Of a stretch of 64,000 bases of DNA, positions 1 to 9,478 are shown piece by piece. The DNA lies in contig ONDE01000002.1 in NCBI GenBank assembly GCA_900316515.1, positions 62,001 through 126,000 on the forward strand. The letters are read 5' to 3'. Every line of letters starts with the position of its first letter. The first letter of the stretch is position 1. A program made the position numbers and the translations under genes. Source of the DNA: an uncultured Bacteroidales bacterium. Lineage in GTDB: Bacteria; Bacteroidota; Bacteroidia; Bacteroidales; P3. The notes under the pieces are model-generated. The model made no database searches. It saw only the letters and a list, made by a program, of their open reading frames with translations, and had not been told where the DNA came from.

Positions 1-2479
1 TTGGAATATACCTCCTTGTTTCAGACGAATGGCTTGGAATAATAATATAATTACTATCAGGTTGCCGTATTTCCATAAATCGAGAGGGCATATCCGCAAA
101 TTTTCGTGTAGCCGCCTTGGTACTAGCTAAGCGGAATTCTCGTGTCAAAGAAATCCTCTCTCGAACGATCGGCATATTTGCGATTTCATGAGGAGATGCA
201 TCAATCAACCACAAGCAGTATCGCGGTTCATTATGCAGAAACTCTCTTGCTCCGACAAACCTTCGAATAAATCTTTTTGCTGATGGCTCTTTTTGAACAA
301 ATGACTCATATTCATCTGCCTCGATGATAAGATTCCCACCATCGACAGGAATACTACCTTTTGTTATTTCTGGAACATCAAAAAGAGGTTTCTTTCTACT
401 TTCGATAAAAACAGAAGGAGCATTAATCAGATATGGGCTAATGTTATCAGCATCTATACTCCGTTCTCCATCATAGATAGTAAACTTTCTATATACCTCT
501 GTGTTTTTGCTGCTAAAACCTACAATAACACAATGAACATGAGCCTTTAAGGAAGCCTCGCTATCCCACCTGAACGTCCGGTGAGCAAAGTCAATACGGA
601 TACCCATGCGTTCAATAAGGTTCTTCCAGATTGCTGCGACTTGCTCTCCTTGTGTGATGCTATTGGTTGAAACGAGGGCTGCTCGAGTATTACTTTTACC
701 AATTAATCTGGCTGCTTTGTAATACCACCCGGTTACATAGTCAATATTCTTACCACAATTGGGACATACAGTTGAAAGATCCTCTTTTTGTTCCTTGGAT
801 TGGAATGCATAACCCACAAACGGTGGGTTACCCATTATGTAGTCATAGTGCACCTCGTAACGTTTAACCTCAGGTTTTGTCACGCTGTCGAAATGACTTG
901 TCACCACATTCAGTTCACCATACTGCTCTATTGGCTCGCTGGCCATCGTTGTTTCTGGCTCAATAATCAAGTGAACATTCTTGGCACGGATGGTGGGGAT
1001 ATCTGAAGGTTGCTCAAAGACATCCCACTCCATCCGCAGTGCATTGCCTTCGCGGATGTTGCAGTAGCTCTTCAGGGGCAGGAAGTCGATATCACGGTGG
1101 ATGATTTTCTCTGTCTCACGGAGCATTTGTGCCTCGGATATCCAGAGGGCTGTGGTGGCTACAGTGACGGCAAAGTCATTAATCTCAATGCCATAGAACT
1201 GGTTGATACTCACCTTAATAGGGTTGACCTCTTCAATGCCGAGGAAGGACTGGCCGTGGTAACGGGCATTGATAACCTCATTTTCCAGGCGGCGCAAGGA
1301 GAGATATGTTTCAGTTAGGAAGTTTCCGCTACCACATGCAGGGTCGAGGAATGTAAGAGATGAAATCTTATCTTGATAGGCGTCGAGCTTCTTGTTGCGG
1401 TCTTTCTCGACCTTCATCTCCAAAATATCATTCAGTTCACTACGCAAGTCATTGAGAAACAGTGGGTCAATAACCTTATGGATATTCTCGATGCTTGTGT
1501 AGTGCATACCGCCGCTGCGCCGTGTTTTGGGGTTCAGCGTGCTCTCGAAGACAGCACCGAAGATTGTGGGCGATATCTCGCTCCAGTCGAAGTCGAGGCT
1601 TGCGTTGTCGAGCATGGTGGCCTTCAGTTCAGGAGTGAACTGCGGTATCTCGATTTCCTCGGCAAAAAGACCACCATTGGTATAGGGGAAAGCCTTGAGG
1701 TCGTCCTTCATGTATTTGCTGCGCTGCTCCTGAGGCGTGTTGAGTGTCTCGAACAGACGTATAAGTGCCGAGCGGAGATCTTCAGCATCATAGCGCGCCA
1801 GGTAGTCGTGGAATTGGTCGTGTGCGAAAATGCCTGCATCCTCGGCATATAGGCAGAAGACAATGCGCACGCATAGGATATTGAGCCAACGGAGCGCTTC
1901 GGGTGAGGGGTCGTCGTATTGCTTAAGCAGCGCTTCGTAGATGCGGCCCACAATTTCGCCAGCCTGCATCGAGACCTGCATCTCCTTGCTGATATGTTCG
2001 CTTTTCTGGTCGACAAGGAATTGCAGGCGGTAGTAATCTTTCCCGAGGTCTTTCAGCAGTATTTTCTGCGGCTCACCGTTGGGCTGTTCCATATCATAAA
2101 CCCAGAACTCGGCGAAATTGCAGGTTACAATCCATCTGGCCCGATCCGAGTAGGGTAGTTCACTGTTGTATCGCTTTGCCTGCTGGAACGGATTAAGCAG
2201 CGAACCGTCGCTTTGATGGATAGGCGCACCGAGATCCTTGCCGACACTCTTCTGCTCTATGAGCACATGGGTGGCAGGCAGGTAAACGTCCATGAAATTG
2301 GTATTATCCACCATCACTTTGTCCTCGAACTTGACGAAAGAATAGGGGTCCTCCACCCCGAATACTTTCTGTAGCAGTTCGAGCCAGAACTTCTGTGTGT
2401 CGCCTTTTTCGTATCCTGTGCCATTCCACTTGGTGGCAAAAGCCTCTGCGGCTGCCATTTTTTGCTTATCCGTGGCCAT
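1..2479 (-). CDS. MmeI-like single-chain restriction endonuclease/DNA methyltransferase (type IIL/IIG), 3' end off the window
   Basis: About 826 codons are visible from the ATG at 2479; the C-terminus lies beyond position 1. The N-terminus carries a PD-(D/E)XK-type site (D64, then EQK at 75-77), as in MmeI-family enzymes. A class I SAM-dependent N6-adenine methyltransferase domain follows, with motif I FLDPACGSGNFL near residues 375-386 and motif IV NPPFVGY near 548-554. The region after motif IV should hold the start of the target-recognition domain. In this family one polypeptide recognises the site, methylates one strand and cuts at a fixed distance, so no separate specificity subunit is needed. 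It could instead be a DISARM-type or orphan relative, but no defence neighbours are visible inside the window. A TAnnTTTG promoter lies 25 bp upstream. The reading frame is intact throughout. Family assignment comes from motifs; activity is inferred. Confidence 0.85.
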   Translation of the reverse strand, partial: MATDKQKMAAAEAFATKWNGTGYEKGDTQKFWLELLQKVFGVEDPYSFVKFEDKVMVDNTNFMDVYLPATHVLIEQKSVGKDLGAPIHQSDGSLLNPFQQAKRYNSELPYSDRARWIVTCNFAEFWVYDMEQPNGEPQKILLKDLGKDYYRLQFLVDQKSEHISKEMQVSMQAGEIVGRIYEALLKQYDDPSPEALRWLNILCVRIVFCLYAEDAGIFAHDQFHDYLARYDAEDLRSALIRLFETLNTPQEQRSKYMKDDLKAFPYTNGGLFAEEIEIPQFTPELKATMLDNASLDFDWSEISPTIFGAVFESTLNPKTRRSGGMHYTSIENIHKVIDPLFLNDLRSELNDILEMKVEKDRNKKLDAYQDKISSLTFLDPACGSGNFLTETYLSLRRLENEVINARYHGQSFLGIEEVNPIKVSINQFYGIEINDFAVTVATTALWISEAQMLRETEKIIHRDIDFLPLKSYCNIREGNALRMEWDVFEQPSDIPTIRAKNVHLIIEPETTMASEPIEQYGELNVVTSHFDSVTKPEVKRYEVHYDYIMGNPPFVGYAFQSKEQKEDLSTVCPNCGKNIDYVTGWYYKAARLIGKSNTRAALVSTNSITQGEQVAAIWKNLIERMGIRIDFAHRTFRWDSEASLKAHVHCVIVGFSSKNTEVYRKFTIYDGERSIDADNISPYLINAPSVFIESRKKPLFDVPEITKGSIPVDGGNLIIEADEYESFVQKEPSAKRFIRRFVGAREFLHNEPRYCLWLIDASPHEIANMPIVRERISLTREFRLASTKAATRKFADMPSRFMEIRQPDSNYIIIPSHSSETRRYIP

Positions 2480-2503
2480 AGATTGACATTGGTTTTAAAA
2501 CTG

Positions 2504-2511
2504 CAAAGATA
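2504..2511 (-). promoter_or_regulatory. Promoter -7 element for the restriction/methyltransferase gene
   Basis: Reads TATCTTTG on the minus strand, a perfect match to the Bacteroidota TAnnTTTG element, 25 bp from the start codon. No clear TTTG upstream element is visible. Confidence 0.6.
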
Positions 2512-2870
2512 CGCAATAATTCCGAATACGGCGAAAAAAGTTTTGTGGTTATGACATGTGTGACATATTATCTCTCATTATGCTGTTTTCTTTCCCCCAA
2601 ACTATATACAAGAAACCCGTCCCAACTTATCAGCCATAACCTATAAAATGTGGAGCCTCTGGCAAGATTGATGGGTCAACGACAAGAGGATGGTATGCTG
2701 TAATCCGCTGAAAACGTTATAGTTGGTTTGGCATGGGAAAAATACGTGACGGATTTGGAATTTTACTAGGGTTTTAGTGGTATCTTTGCAACAGAAAAAG
2801 AACGAGAGAATGTGTTAACGCGCAAGTAAAGAAAAACAAACAACAATAAATAAAAGAAAGGAGTAACATT
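2512..2870. other. Intergenic region between divergent genes
   Basis: About 360 bp with no convincing ORF or RNA. It holds the divergent promoters of the flanking genes and otherwise ordinary AT-rich sequence. No repeats or hairpins stand out. Confidence 0.6.
2754..2788 (+). promoter_or_regulatory. Promoter of the Ser/Arg-rich secreted protein gene
   Basis: TTTG at 2754-2757 and TATCTTTG at 2781-2788 match the Bacteroidota consensus, although the 23-bp gap is slightly longer than usual. The leader to the ATG is about 80 nt. Confidence 0.6.
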
Positions 2871-3989
2871 ATGAAAACTTCGAAAATCATAACTCTGGCA
2901 ATGATGGCTCTGGCCTTGAGCGCCACGCCTGCGCTGGCACAACGCGGTGGCGGTGGTTCCCGCGGCGGTGGCAGCAGCCACAGCAGTTCGATGAGCAGCA
3001 GCCGCTCGTCTGGCAGTTCGTTCAGCTCTTCGTCGAGCCGCAGCTCCTCGTCGAGCCACAGCTCGTACAGCAGCCCAAGCCGTAGCTCTTCGTCGAGCCA
3101 CAGCTCGTACAGCAGTCCTAGCCGTAGCTCTTCGCCGAGCCGCAGCTACAGTGCTCCTAGCCGTAGTACGAGCCCCAGCAGCGTGCGCAATTCGTCGCGT
3201 AGCGAGGCCCGTCAGGCTCCCTCTGTACACGGTGCCCGAGAGGCCGGCATGACTCATGGCCGCAGCGGTGTCAGGGACGCTAGTGTTAGTTCCAGCCGTA
3301 GCGGTGCCCGCGAAGCGGGTGTGGCTCCAGGCCGTAGCAGTGTCCGCGGGACAGGTGTAGCTCCCAGCCGTAGAGGCGACCCCTCATCGGCACGTAGGGA
3401 TGTGATTGCAGGTTCGCCTAGAGTAGGTTCGCACAGCGGTGCCCCCACGAGCACTAGTGCTCGCGTATCGACTGGTCGTGCCAACGATGTGACTCCCTAT
3501 GCACGTCCCGGCCGCCCCGGCGGCGTGATGCCCCCAAGCCACCGCCCGATACATCCGGCACCTTACTTCCACCACCCCTACCATCGTCACTATGTACACT
3601 GCCACCCCATTTTCTGGGATCCGATACCTCCGCGTCCTTGGTACTGGCCTGGATTCTGGCACTACTGCAACAGCTACTGGTATGACTATCATGTGACCGA
3701 CGTGGTTGTGGTGCACAAATATGTTCAGGATCAATATAATGTGGATCTCGTAACCTACGGCATCAGCGGTGACATTATGTATGCCATAGTGCGTGACGGT
3801 GGCGATACCTATCTGCAGGTCTACGACAAGGACGACCACCTGCTTGCCGAGCAGAAGATCAACCGCAAATACTGCAACATGGTTATCGATAGTGAGAATG
3901 GCGGATGCTGGATCAGCAAGAAGAATGAGAAAGACCCCCTGCTCTTCATCTGGGCCGACGGTCAGCTGCTGATCTACGAGGAAGATTAA
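2871..3989 (+). CDS. Secreted Ser/Arg/Gly-rich repeat protein with a conserved-looking C-terminal domain
   Basis: 372 residues. A Sec signal peptide ends at about residue 23 (ATPALAQ). A low-complexity stretch of roughly 100 residues rich in Ser and Arg follows. It includes a 14-residue unit (SSSSHSSYSSPSRS) present about three times and then a 12-residue unit (of the type SGAREAGVAPGR) present about four times. Next comes a His/Pro/Trp-rich segment around residues 215-265 (HHPYHRHYVHCHP and WYWPGFWHY). The C-terminal ~110 residues (after VTDVVVVHKYV) look globular and beta-rich. No family is recognised. The basic Ser-rich part suggests a surface- or wall-associated linker, and the His cluster could bind metal; both are inferences. 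It is transcribed alone, with its own promoter and terminator. Confidence 0.8.
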   Translation: MKTSKIITLAMMALALSATPALAQRGGGGSRGGGSSHSSSMSSSRSSGSSFSSSSSRSSSSSHSSYSSPSRSSSSSHSSYSSPSRSSSPSRSYSAPSRSTSPSSVRNSSRSEARQAPSVHGAREAGMTHGRSGVRDASVSSSRSGAREAGVAPGRSSVRGTGVAPSRRGDPSSARRDVIAGSPRVGSHSGAPTSTSARVSTGRANDVTPYARPGRPGGVMPPSHRPIHPAPYFHHPYHRHYVHCHPIFWDPIPPRPWYWPGFWHYCNSYWYDYHVTDVVVVHKYVQDQYNVDLVTYGISGDIMYAIVRDGGDTYLQVYDKDDHLLAEQKINRKYCNMVIDSENGGCWISKKNEKDPLLFIWADGQLLIYEED

Positions 3990-4040
3990 TAAGCGCGAGA
4001 GAATAGCGATTTTTTAAGGGTTATACGTATACAAACAGTG

Positions 4041-4070
4041 AGGGTCTCCAATTGGAGACCCTTGTTGTTT
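4041..4070 (+). terminator. Rho-independent terminator after the Ser/Arg-rich protein gene
   Basis: A perfect 22-bp palindrome at 4041-4062 (stem AGGGTCTCCAA) is followed by the T-rich tail TGTTGTTTT. Confidence 0.8.
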
Positions 4071-4110
4071 TATGAGTTACAGGATGGCTTAGTATCAAAG
4101 TGTCAGAGTG

Positions 4111-4150
4111 TATAAAGTAACGGGGTTCCCGTCTTAAGCAGGAACCCCGT
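4111..4150 (-). terminator. Terminator of the aminotransferase gene
   Basis: The inverted repeat ACGGGGTTCC (4120-4129) / GGAACCCCGT (4141-4150) has an 11-nt loop. On the minus strand it is followed by TTACTTTATA. It lies just past the aminotransferase stop codon. Confidence 0.75.
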
Positions 4151-4172
4151 AGGTTTGGTATAAAGTGTGTCT

Positions 4173-5375
4173 TTATTTGAGCTTGGCCAAAGCCTCTTTC
4201 ATGCGGCGCAGGGCCTCGCGCAGGAGGTCTTCGCTGGTGGCATAGCTGAGGCGGATGCAGCTGTCGTCGCCGAAGGCCGAGCCCATCACCGTGGCCACGC
4301 CAGCTTCGTTGAGCAGGTAGAAGGCCATGTCGGTGGAGTTCTCAATCTTGGTGCCGTTGTAGCTCTTGCCGTAGTAGGAGCTGCAGTCGGGGAAGAAATA
4401 GAAGGCACCCTGCGGCAGACGGACCTTGAGGCCGGGGATGTCGCAGAGGAGCTTGTAGACCATGTCGCGGCGCTGCTGGAAGATGTTGCGCATGTCGATA
4501 ATGTCCTTGCTGGTCTTGGGATCCATGAGCATTGCGCAGACAGTGGCTTTCTGGGCGATGGAACAGGTGGCACTGGTGACCTGGCCCTGCAGCTTGTTGG
4601 CGGCTTTGGCGATGACGGTGGGGGCGGCGATGAAGCCTATGCGCCAGCCGGTCATGGCAAAGCCCTTGGCAACACCGTTGACGGTGATGACGCGCTCTTT
4701 GACCTCGGGGAACTGGGCTATGGACTCGTGCTTGCCCACGAAGTTGATGTGCTCGTAGATTTCATCGGCCATGACGAAGAGGTTCTCATGACGGGCGACA
4801 ACCTCGGCAATGCCTTTCAGCTCTTCTTTGGTATAGAGCATACCGGTGGGGTTGCTGGGACTGGAGAACATGATAAGTTTAGTGCGGGGTGTGATGGCGG
4901 CCTCGAGCTGCTCGGGGGTGACCTTGAAGTCGTTCTCGAGTTTGGTCTTGACAAAGACGCACTTGCCTTCTGCCAGACGAACGAACTCTTTGTAGGAGAC
5001 CCAGAAAGGGGTGGGGATGATGACCTCGTCGCCGGGGTTTATGAGGCACTGCACCACCTGGAAGAGACTCTGTTTGGCACCGGTGGAGACAACGATCTGC
5101 TCGGGTTTGTACTCAAGGTTGTTGTCGCGTTTAAGCTTGGTGCAGATGGCTTCTTTGAGGTCGGGGTAGCCGGGCACTGGGGGATAGTGTGTGAAGTTGT
5201 CGTCGATGGCCTTCTTGGCGGCTTCTTTCACCACCTCAGGGGTATTGAAGTCGGGCTCGCCGATGGAGAGGCTTATGACGTCTTTGCCCTGTGCTTTGAG
5301 TTCGCGGGCCTTGGCGGTCATGGCGAGAGTCTCGCTCTCGGCCATATTGAGGATGCGGTTTGATAGAATTTCCAT
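4173..5375 (-). CDS. Pyridoxal-phosphate aminotransferase, class I/II (aspartate aminotransferase family)
   Basis: 400 residues from the ATG at 5375. A longer open frame extends upstream, but those residues are AT-rich read-through across the promoter, and family similarity begins at MEILSNRI. Features of fold-type I aminotransferases are visible: SNPTG in the cofactor domain, the MADEIYEHI segment with the pyridine-binding Asp, GVAKGFAMTGWRIGF with the Schiff-base Lys, and a C-terminal RLSYA that should hold the carboxylate-binding Arg. The expected role is reversible amino transfer between aspartate and 2-oxoglutarate in the cytoplasm. Substrate range cannot be read from sequence alone (aspartate, prephenate and aromatic substrates all occur in this family). 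It is monocistronic, with a strong divergent promoter shared with the recA intergenic region. Confidence 0.9.
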   Translation of the reverse strand: MEILSNRILNMAESETLAMTAKARELKAQGKDVISLSIGEPDFNTPEVVKEAAKKAIDDNFTHYPPVPGYPDLKEAICTKLKRDNNLEYKPEQIVVSTGAKQSLFQVVQCLINPGDEVIIPTPFWVSYKEFVRLAEGKCVFVKTKLENDFKVTPEQLEAAITPRTKLIMFSSPSNPTGMLYTKEELKGIAEVVARHENLFVMADEIYEHINFVGKHESIAQFPEVKERVITVNGVAKGFAMTGWRIGFIAAPTVIAKAANKLQGQVTSATCSIAQKATVCAMLMDPKTSKDIIDMRNIFQQRRDMVYKLLCDIPGLKVRLPQGAFYFFPDCSSYYGKSYNGTKIENSTDMAFYLLNEAGVATVMGSAFGDDSCIRLSYATSEDLLREALRRMKEALAKLK

Positions 5376-5403
5376 AATGGTGAATATTAATTTTTTGAAA
5401 GTG

Positions 5404-5434
5404 CAAAAGTACAAATTAAATATAACATGGCAAA
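5404..5434 (-). promoter_or_regulatory. Promoter of the aminotransferase gene
   Basis: On the minus strand TTTG (5431-5434) is followed after 19 bp by TACTTTTG (5404-5411). This is a textbook Bacteroidota promoter, divergent from the recA promoter. Confidence 0.8.
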
Positions 5435-5463
5435 AAATAAATTTGGGGGATTGTGAAAATAAA

Positions 5464-5495
5464 TTTGGCAGTATCACGCAAATTATGTATTTTTG
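5464..5495 (+). promoter_or_regulatory. Promoter of recA
   Basis: TTTG (5464-5467), a 20-bp gap and TATTTTTG (5488-5495) match the Bacteroidota consensus. The ATG lies 56 bp downstream. No LexA-type palindrome was recognised. Confidence 0.8.
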
Positions 5496-5551
5496 CACCT
5501 ATCAACAGGAAAGCAAGTAAAGAATATAAACACACTAAACAATTGAAAGTT

Positions 5552-6586
5552 ATGGCAAAAGAAGTGAATGCGGCAGATGCTCTGAGGCAGGAGAAACTGA
5601 AGATACTGCAGAGCACGCTAGACAAGATTGAGAAAAGTTATGGCAAAGGGTCCATTATGAAACTTGGCGACCGTCCGGACGGCGAGATGGAGGTTATCTC
5701 TACGGGTAGCATAAGCCTCGACGCCGCCTTGGGCGTAGGCGGTTTCCCGCGAGGACGAGTTATAGAAATCTATGGTCCCGAGTCGTCGGGTAAGACTACT
5801 CTGGCTATACATGCCATAGCTGAATGCCAGAAGAAAGGTGGCATAGCGGCATTTATCGACGCTGAACATGCCTTCGACAGTTTCTATGCGAAGAAACTGG
5901 GAGTGGATATAGAGAATCTGTTGGTATCGCAGCCCGACAACGGCGAGCAGGCCTTGGAGATTGCCGATAACCTGATACGTTCTGGCGCCATCGACATCAT
6001 CGTCATCGATTCGGTGGCCGCTTTGACACCGAAGGCTGAGATTGACGGAGATATGGGCGACTCGAAGGTGGGTTTACAGGCTCGTCTGATGAGCCAGGCT
6101 ATGCGCAAGTTGACGGCCACCATCAGCAAGACTAACTGCTGCTGCATATTCATCAATCAGCTGCGCGAGAAGATTGGTGTGATGTTCGGAAATCCTGAGA
6201 CTACAACAGGTGGTAACGCTTTGAAGTTCTACGCTTCGGTGCGTATCGACATCCGTCGAATACAGGCCATCAAGGACGGCGACCAGAATATCGGCAATCG
6301 CGTGAAGGTGCGCATAGTGAAGAACAAAGTGGCACCTCCGTTCCGTCAGTGCGAGTTTGACCTCATGTTCGGCGAGGGCATCAGTAAATTGGGTGAGATT
6401 ATCGACATCGGAGTGGAGTTAGACATTATACACAAGAGTGGCTCATGGTTCAGCTACGGCGAGGCAAAACTCGCTCAAGGCCGTGAGGCATTAAAACAGT
6501 TGTTGCGCGACAATCCTGAGCTCAGCGACGAACTGGAACAGAAGATACGTGCAGCATTGAAAGAAAAGTCCCTCGGTGAGGAATAA
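5552..6586 (+). CDS. recA: Recombinase RecA
   Basis: 344 residues, the usual RecA length. Walker A (GPESSGKTT) lies at about residues 75-83, followed by the conserved MAW-like region, the loop segment [19 protein letters not shown] and the C-terminal domain. RecA forms ATP-dependent filaments on single-stranded DNA for homologous recombination and activates SOS cleavage. The ATG at 5552 was chosen because an upstream in-frame extension covers the promoter and lacks family similarity. The C-terminal tail is acidic ([10 protein letters not shown]). An envelope protein gene follows after only 15 bp, so the two are probably co-transcribed. Confidence 0.98.
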   Translation: MAKEVNAADALRQEKLKILQSTLDKIEKSYGKGSIMKLGDRPDGEMEVISTGSISLDAALGVGGFPRGRVIEIYGPESSGKTTLAIHAIAECQKKGGIAAFIDAEHAFDSFYAKKLGVDIENLLVSQPDNGEQALEIADNLIRSGAIDIIVIDSVAALTPKAEIDGDMGDSKVGLQARLMSQAMRKLTATISKTNCCCIFINQLREKIGVMFGNPETTTGGNALKFYASVRIDIRRIQAIKDGDQNIGNRVKVRIVKNKVAPPFRQCEFDLMFGEGISKLGEIIDIGVELDIIHKSGSWFSYGEAKLAQGREALKQLLRDNPELSDELEQKIRAALKEKSLGEE

Positions 6587-6601
6587 ATAAAGCAAAGAGA
6601 A

Positions 6602-7279
6602 ATGAAGAAACTACTGACATTAGTGTTGCTGTTGGTCAGCGGAAGTGTGTGGGCTCAGGACGTGGTGCGTGACAGTGTGCCAGCCGTTGCAGATGACACC
6701 ACCGCAGTGGAAGAGAATGTCATCGGTACGAAACCTTCGTTACGACATGACAAGGGCCGCAAAGAGGCCAATGTGCTTGGAGCGCCGGTGTACTATGACG
6801 GGAATGGCAACGTTCGTGGAAGTGGCATTTCTTCGCAGATATACCATCGCCCGAAGCATCATTACCTTAACAATCTCGACAACAACTTTTGTTCCATATT
6901 TTTAGAAGGAGAAGCCCTTCATGGGGTAAATGATTTTGCCATAGGACTCAACTTCACCTACCTGCCCAAACGGTGGGGTGCATACGGTTCGGTGCTCTTT
7001 GGTTACAATCGCAATTACCTGTCGGTGGGACCGGCCTTGCGCCTCAGCGGCTACGACTCCAGCGTCGATTGGCAACTCTACGGCGGTGTGATGTTCGGAG
7101 GCCGTTCGACAGGCGGCGAGGTGGGTTTGCGAGTTGCAACACCTCAGCGTAGTAAAGAGTTTTGCTTTACATCGGTATCGATGGGATGTGCAGTTGTAGG
7201 CAGTCACGCCCTCGTAACATTCGGCGCCAGTATAGACATGGTAGCTATCTTCGGATTGGCGACATTCCTTTTCTGGTAA
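6602..7279 (+). CDS. Secreted or outer-membrane protein of unknown function
   Basis: 225 residues with a clear signal peptide ending near residue 18 (VSGSVWAQD). After a polar linker, from about residue 90 the chain alternates hydrophobic and polar residues in short segments rich in Gly, Tyr and Phe. It ends in an aromatic residue (ATFLFW), which suggests a small outer-membrane beta-barrel. No family is recognised. It sits between recA and the (p)ppGpp enzyme gene on one strand with short gaps (15 and 12 bp), so it is probably co-transcribed. A functional link to either neighbour is not evident. Confidence 0.8.
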   Translation: MKKLLTLVLLLVSGSVWAQDVVRDSVPAVADDTTAVEENVIGTKPSLRHDKGRKEANVLGAPVYYDGNGNVRGSGISSQIYHRPKHHYLNNLDNNFCSIFLEGEALHGVNDFAIGLNFTYLPKRWGAYGSVLFGYNRNYLSVGPALRLSGYDSSVDWQLYGGVMFGGRSTGGEVGLRVATPQRSKEFCFTSVSMGCAVVGSHALVTFGASIDMVAIFGLATFLFW

Positions 7280-7291
7280 TCAACAAGTCAG

Positions 7292-9478
7292 ATGAGCGAA
7301 TATGTTATAGATGAAGCCCGTGAGGCACGTGATATTCAGGTGAAATACGATGAGTTGATTGCTGCATGTCGCGAACTGAAGCCTCTTACCACCGACGAGG
7401 AGTCGCAAATTCTGAGGGCATTCCAGATTGCCAAGAAAGCACATGACGGCACTCGTCGCAAAAGCGGTGAGCCATACATATTCCATCCGCTGGCGGTGGC
7501 ACTCATCGCCGTCAAGGAGGTGGGACTTGGACCGATAGCGGTGGTGTGTGCTTTGTTGCATGATGTGGTGGAGGACACAGACATCACCCTCGACGAGTTG
7601 CGTATGGTTTTCGGCGATCGTGTGGCCACTATTGTCGACGGCGTGACGAAAATCGACGACGTGATGGTGATGCAACAGACCGACAGCAAGCAGGCAGAGA
7701 ACTACCGCAAGATATTGCTGTCGATGTGCAACGATGCCTACGTCATCTTCCTAAAGCTCTGCGACAGGCTGCACAATATGCGCACCCTCGGTTCCATGAA
7801 GGATACCAAGAAGCTCATCATCGCCAGCGAGACCTCCTATCTCTATGTGCCATTGGCTCACCGTCTGGGTCTCTACAATATCAAGACTGAACTCGAGGAG
7901 TTGGTGATGCGCTATACCAACCCCGACAAATATGCGGAGATAGAGGCCAAGATAGCTGCCACCAAGGGCACCGACGAGAAGTTAGAACAGTGTCTATACG
8001 CGCCCGTGCGAGCGATGCTTGACGCTGCAGGCTACGATTATTCGCTCAAGACACGCGTGAAATCGGTATACAGCTGCTGGAAGAAGATTGAGAACAAGCA
8101 CGTGGACTTCGACGAGATTTACGATCTCTATGCCATGAGAATAGTGCTGCACGGTGTGCCGCGCGAGCATGAGAAAGAAGAGTGCTTCAAGGTGTACGCC
8201 CTCATTACCGACCAGTTCAAGCCAAATCCTACGCGTTTCCGCGACTGGATAAACCGTCCGAAGAACAACGGTTACGAGAGCCTGCAAACAACAGTGATGA
8301 CTCCCATAGGCCGATGGGTAGAGGTTCAGATACGTACCGACCGTATGGATGTCATAGCGGAAAAAGGTATGGCGGCGCACTTCCTCTACAAAGAGGCGCA
8401 CCCAGAGGAACAACTGGAGAACAACCCTGTCGAGGAATGGTTGCAGCAGATACGTACATCGTTGGAACAGAGCGACAAGAGCGCAATGGATCTTGTGGAG
8501 GAATTCAAGGAAAGTCTGTACACCAAAGAGATATACCTGTTCACGCCGCAGGGCAAAACGGTGGTGCTACCAAGTCGTAGCACGGTGCTCGACTTTGCTT
8601 TTGCCATTCATTCGGCTCTAGGTCTGCATTGCATAGGCGCCAAAGTCAACGCCCGTCCGGTGGCTATAGGTTACCGACTCCATACCGGTGACCAGGTGCA
8701 GGTGCTCACTTCAAAGAAAACCCTGCCGCAGCCCGACTGGATAGAGCAATGCCACACGCCACGCGCCAAAGAGGCTGTTAAAGATTTCCTACGGCAACAG
8801 AAGAAGGAATATGTGAAAGATGGTCAGCGGCGCCTGGCAGGTTATCTGGAGAAGTTACACCTGCAAGACAGCAAGGCCAACTTCGGCCAACTGAAGCGAT
8901 TCTTCAACCAGAAGTCAGATGTCGACCTCTACTACGATATAGCTGTGGGTACCATCACTGAACACCAAGTGGCAGAATGTTTCGGCAAAGCCCGTCGCGA
9001 GCCTCAGATGTTCTTCCTGGACAAGTACAAAGAATTGTCCCCTTTCCTGCTCGACAAGGAGTACGAAGGTTATCCCACCGAGATCGCCTCGTGCTGCAAG
9101 CCCGTACAGGGCGACCAGGTGGTGGGTATAGTACATGATGGTAAGATAATGGTGCACCGTACTAACTGCAGTGTGGCGATGGACGAGATGGCCAACCACG
9201 AGAGCCATACGGTACGCGCTAAATGGCGTCCAGGAGAACAGTTGTCGTTACTCACTGGTATCGCGCTCACGGCTATCGACAGCAAAGGTCTATTGCAGGA
9301 AATAACCCGTCGCATTTCGGAAGAGCTAGACCTCAATATGCGTGCCATCACTCTCGAAGCATCCGAAGGTGTGGCCCGAGGCATCATCATGCTGTATGTT
9401 GGCGACGTAGAAAGTTTAGACGGTCTGATAAATAAGCTCAAGTCCATAGACGGCGTGGAGGACGTACACAGGATATGA
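7292..9478 (+). CDS. Bifunctional (p)ppGpp synthetase/hydrolase (RelA/SpoT family)
   Basis: 728 residues, the length of long Rel proteins. The order is an HD hydrolase domain (HPLAVALIAVKE, then ALLHDVVEDTDI around residues 60-100), a synthetase domain (EIYDLYAMRIVL, RFRDWINRPKNNGYESLQTT and VEVQIRT, roughly residues 240-370), a TGS domain (about 405-465, beginning IYLFTPQGK), a zinc-finger/helical region with CCKPVQGDQ, and a C-terminal ACT domain. Both catalytic halves keep their signatures, so it should make and degrade the alarmone that adjusts ribosome synthesis during starvation. The stop codon overlaps the next start (ATGA at 9475-9478), so it is translationally coupled to mazG, another enzyme of nucleotide-pool control. 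Confidence 0.95.
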   Translation: MSEYVIDEAREARDIQVKYDELIAACRELKPLTTDEESQILRAFQIAKKAHDGTRRKSGEPYIFHPLAVALIAVKEVGLGPIAVVCALLHDVVEDTDITLDELRMVFGDRVATIVDGVTKIDDVMVMQQTDSKQAENYRKILLSMCNDAYVIFLKLCDRLHNMRTLGSMKDTKKLIIASETSYLYVPLAHRLGLYNIKTELEELVMRYTNPDKYAEIEAKIAATKGTDEKLEQCLYAPVRAMLDAAGYDYSLKTRVKSVYSCWKKIENKHVDFDEIYDLYAMRIVLHGVPREHEKEECFKVYALITDQFKPNPTRFRDWINRPKNNGYESLQTTVMTPIGRWVEVQIRTDRMDVIAEKGMAAHFLYKEAHPEEQLENNPVEEWLQQIRTSLEQSDKSAMDLVEEFKESLYTKEIYLFTPQGKTVVLPSRSTVLDFAFAIHSALGLHCIGAKVNARPVAIGYRLHTGDQVQVLTSKKTLPQPDWIEQCHTPRAKEAVKDFLRQQKKEYVKDGQRRLAGYLEKLHLQDSKANFGQLKRFFNQKSDVDLYYDIAVGTITEHQVAECFGKARREPQMFFLDKYKELSPFLLDKEYEGYPTEIASCCKPVQGDQVVGIVHDGKIMVHRTNCSVAMDEMANHESHTVRAKWRPGEQLSLLTGIALTAIDSKGLLQEITRRISEELDLNMRAITLEASEGVARGIIMLYVGDVESLDGLINKLKSIDGVEDVHRI

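Noticed and set aside
4167..5363. 398-residue plus-strand frame across the aminotransferase gene
   Set aside because: The minus strand encodes a full aminotransferase with promoter and terminator; the plus frame is Gly/Val/Asp-rich shadow.
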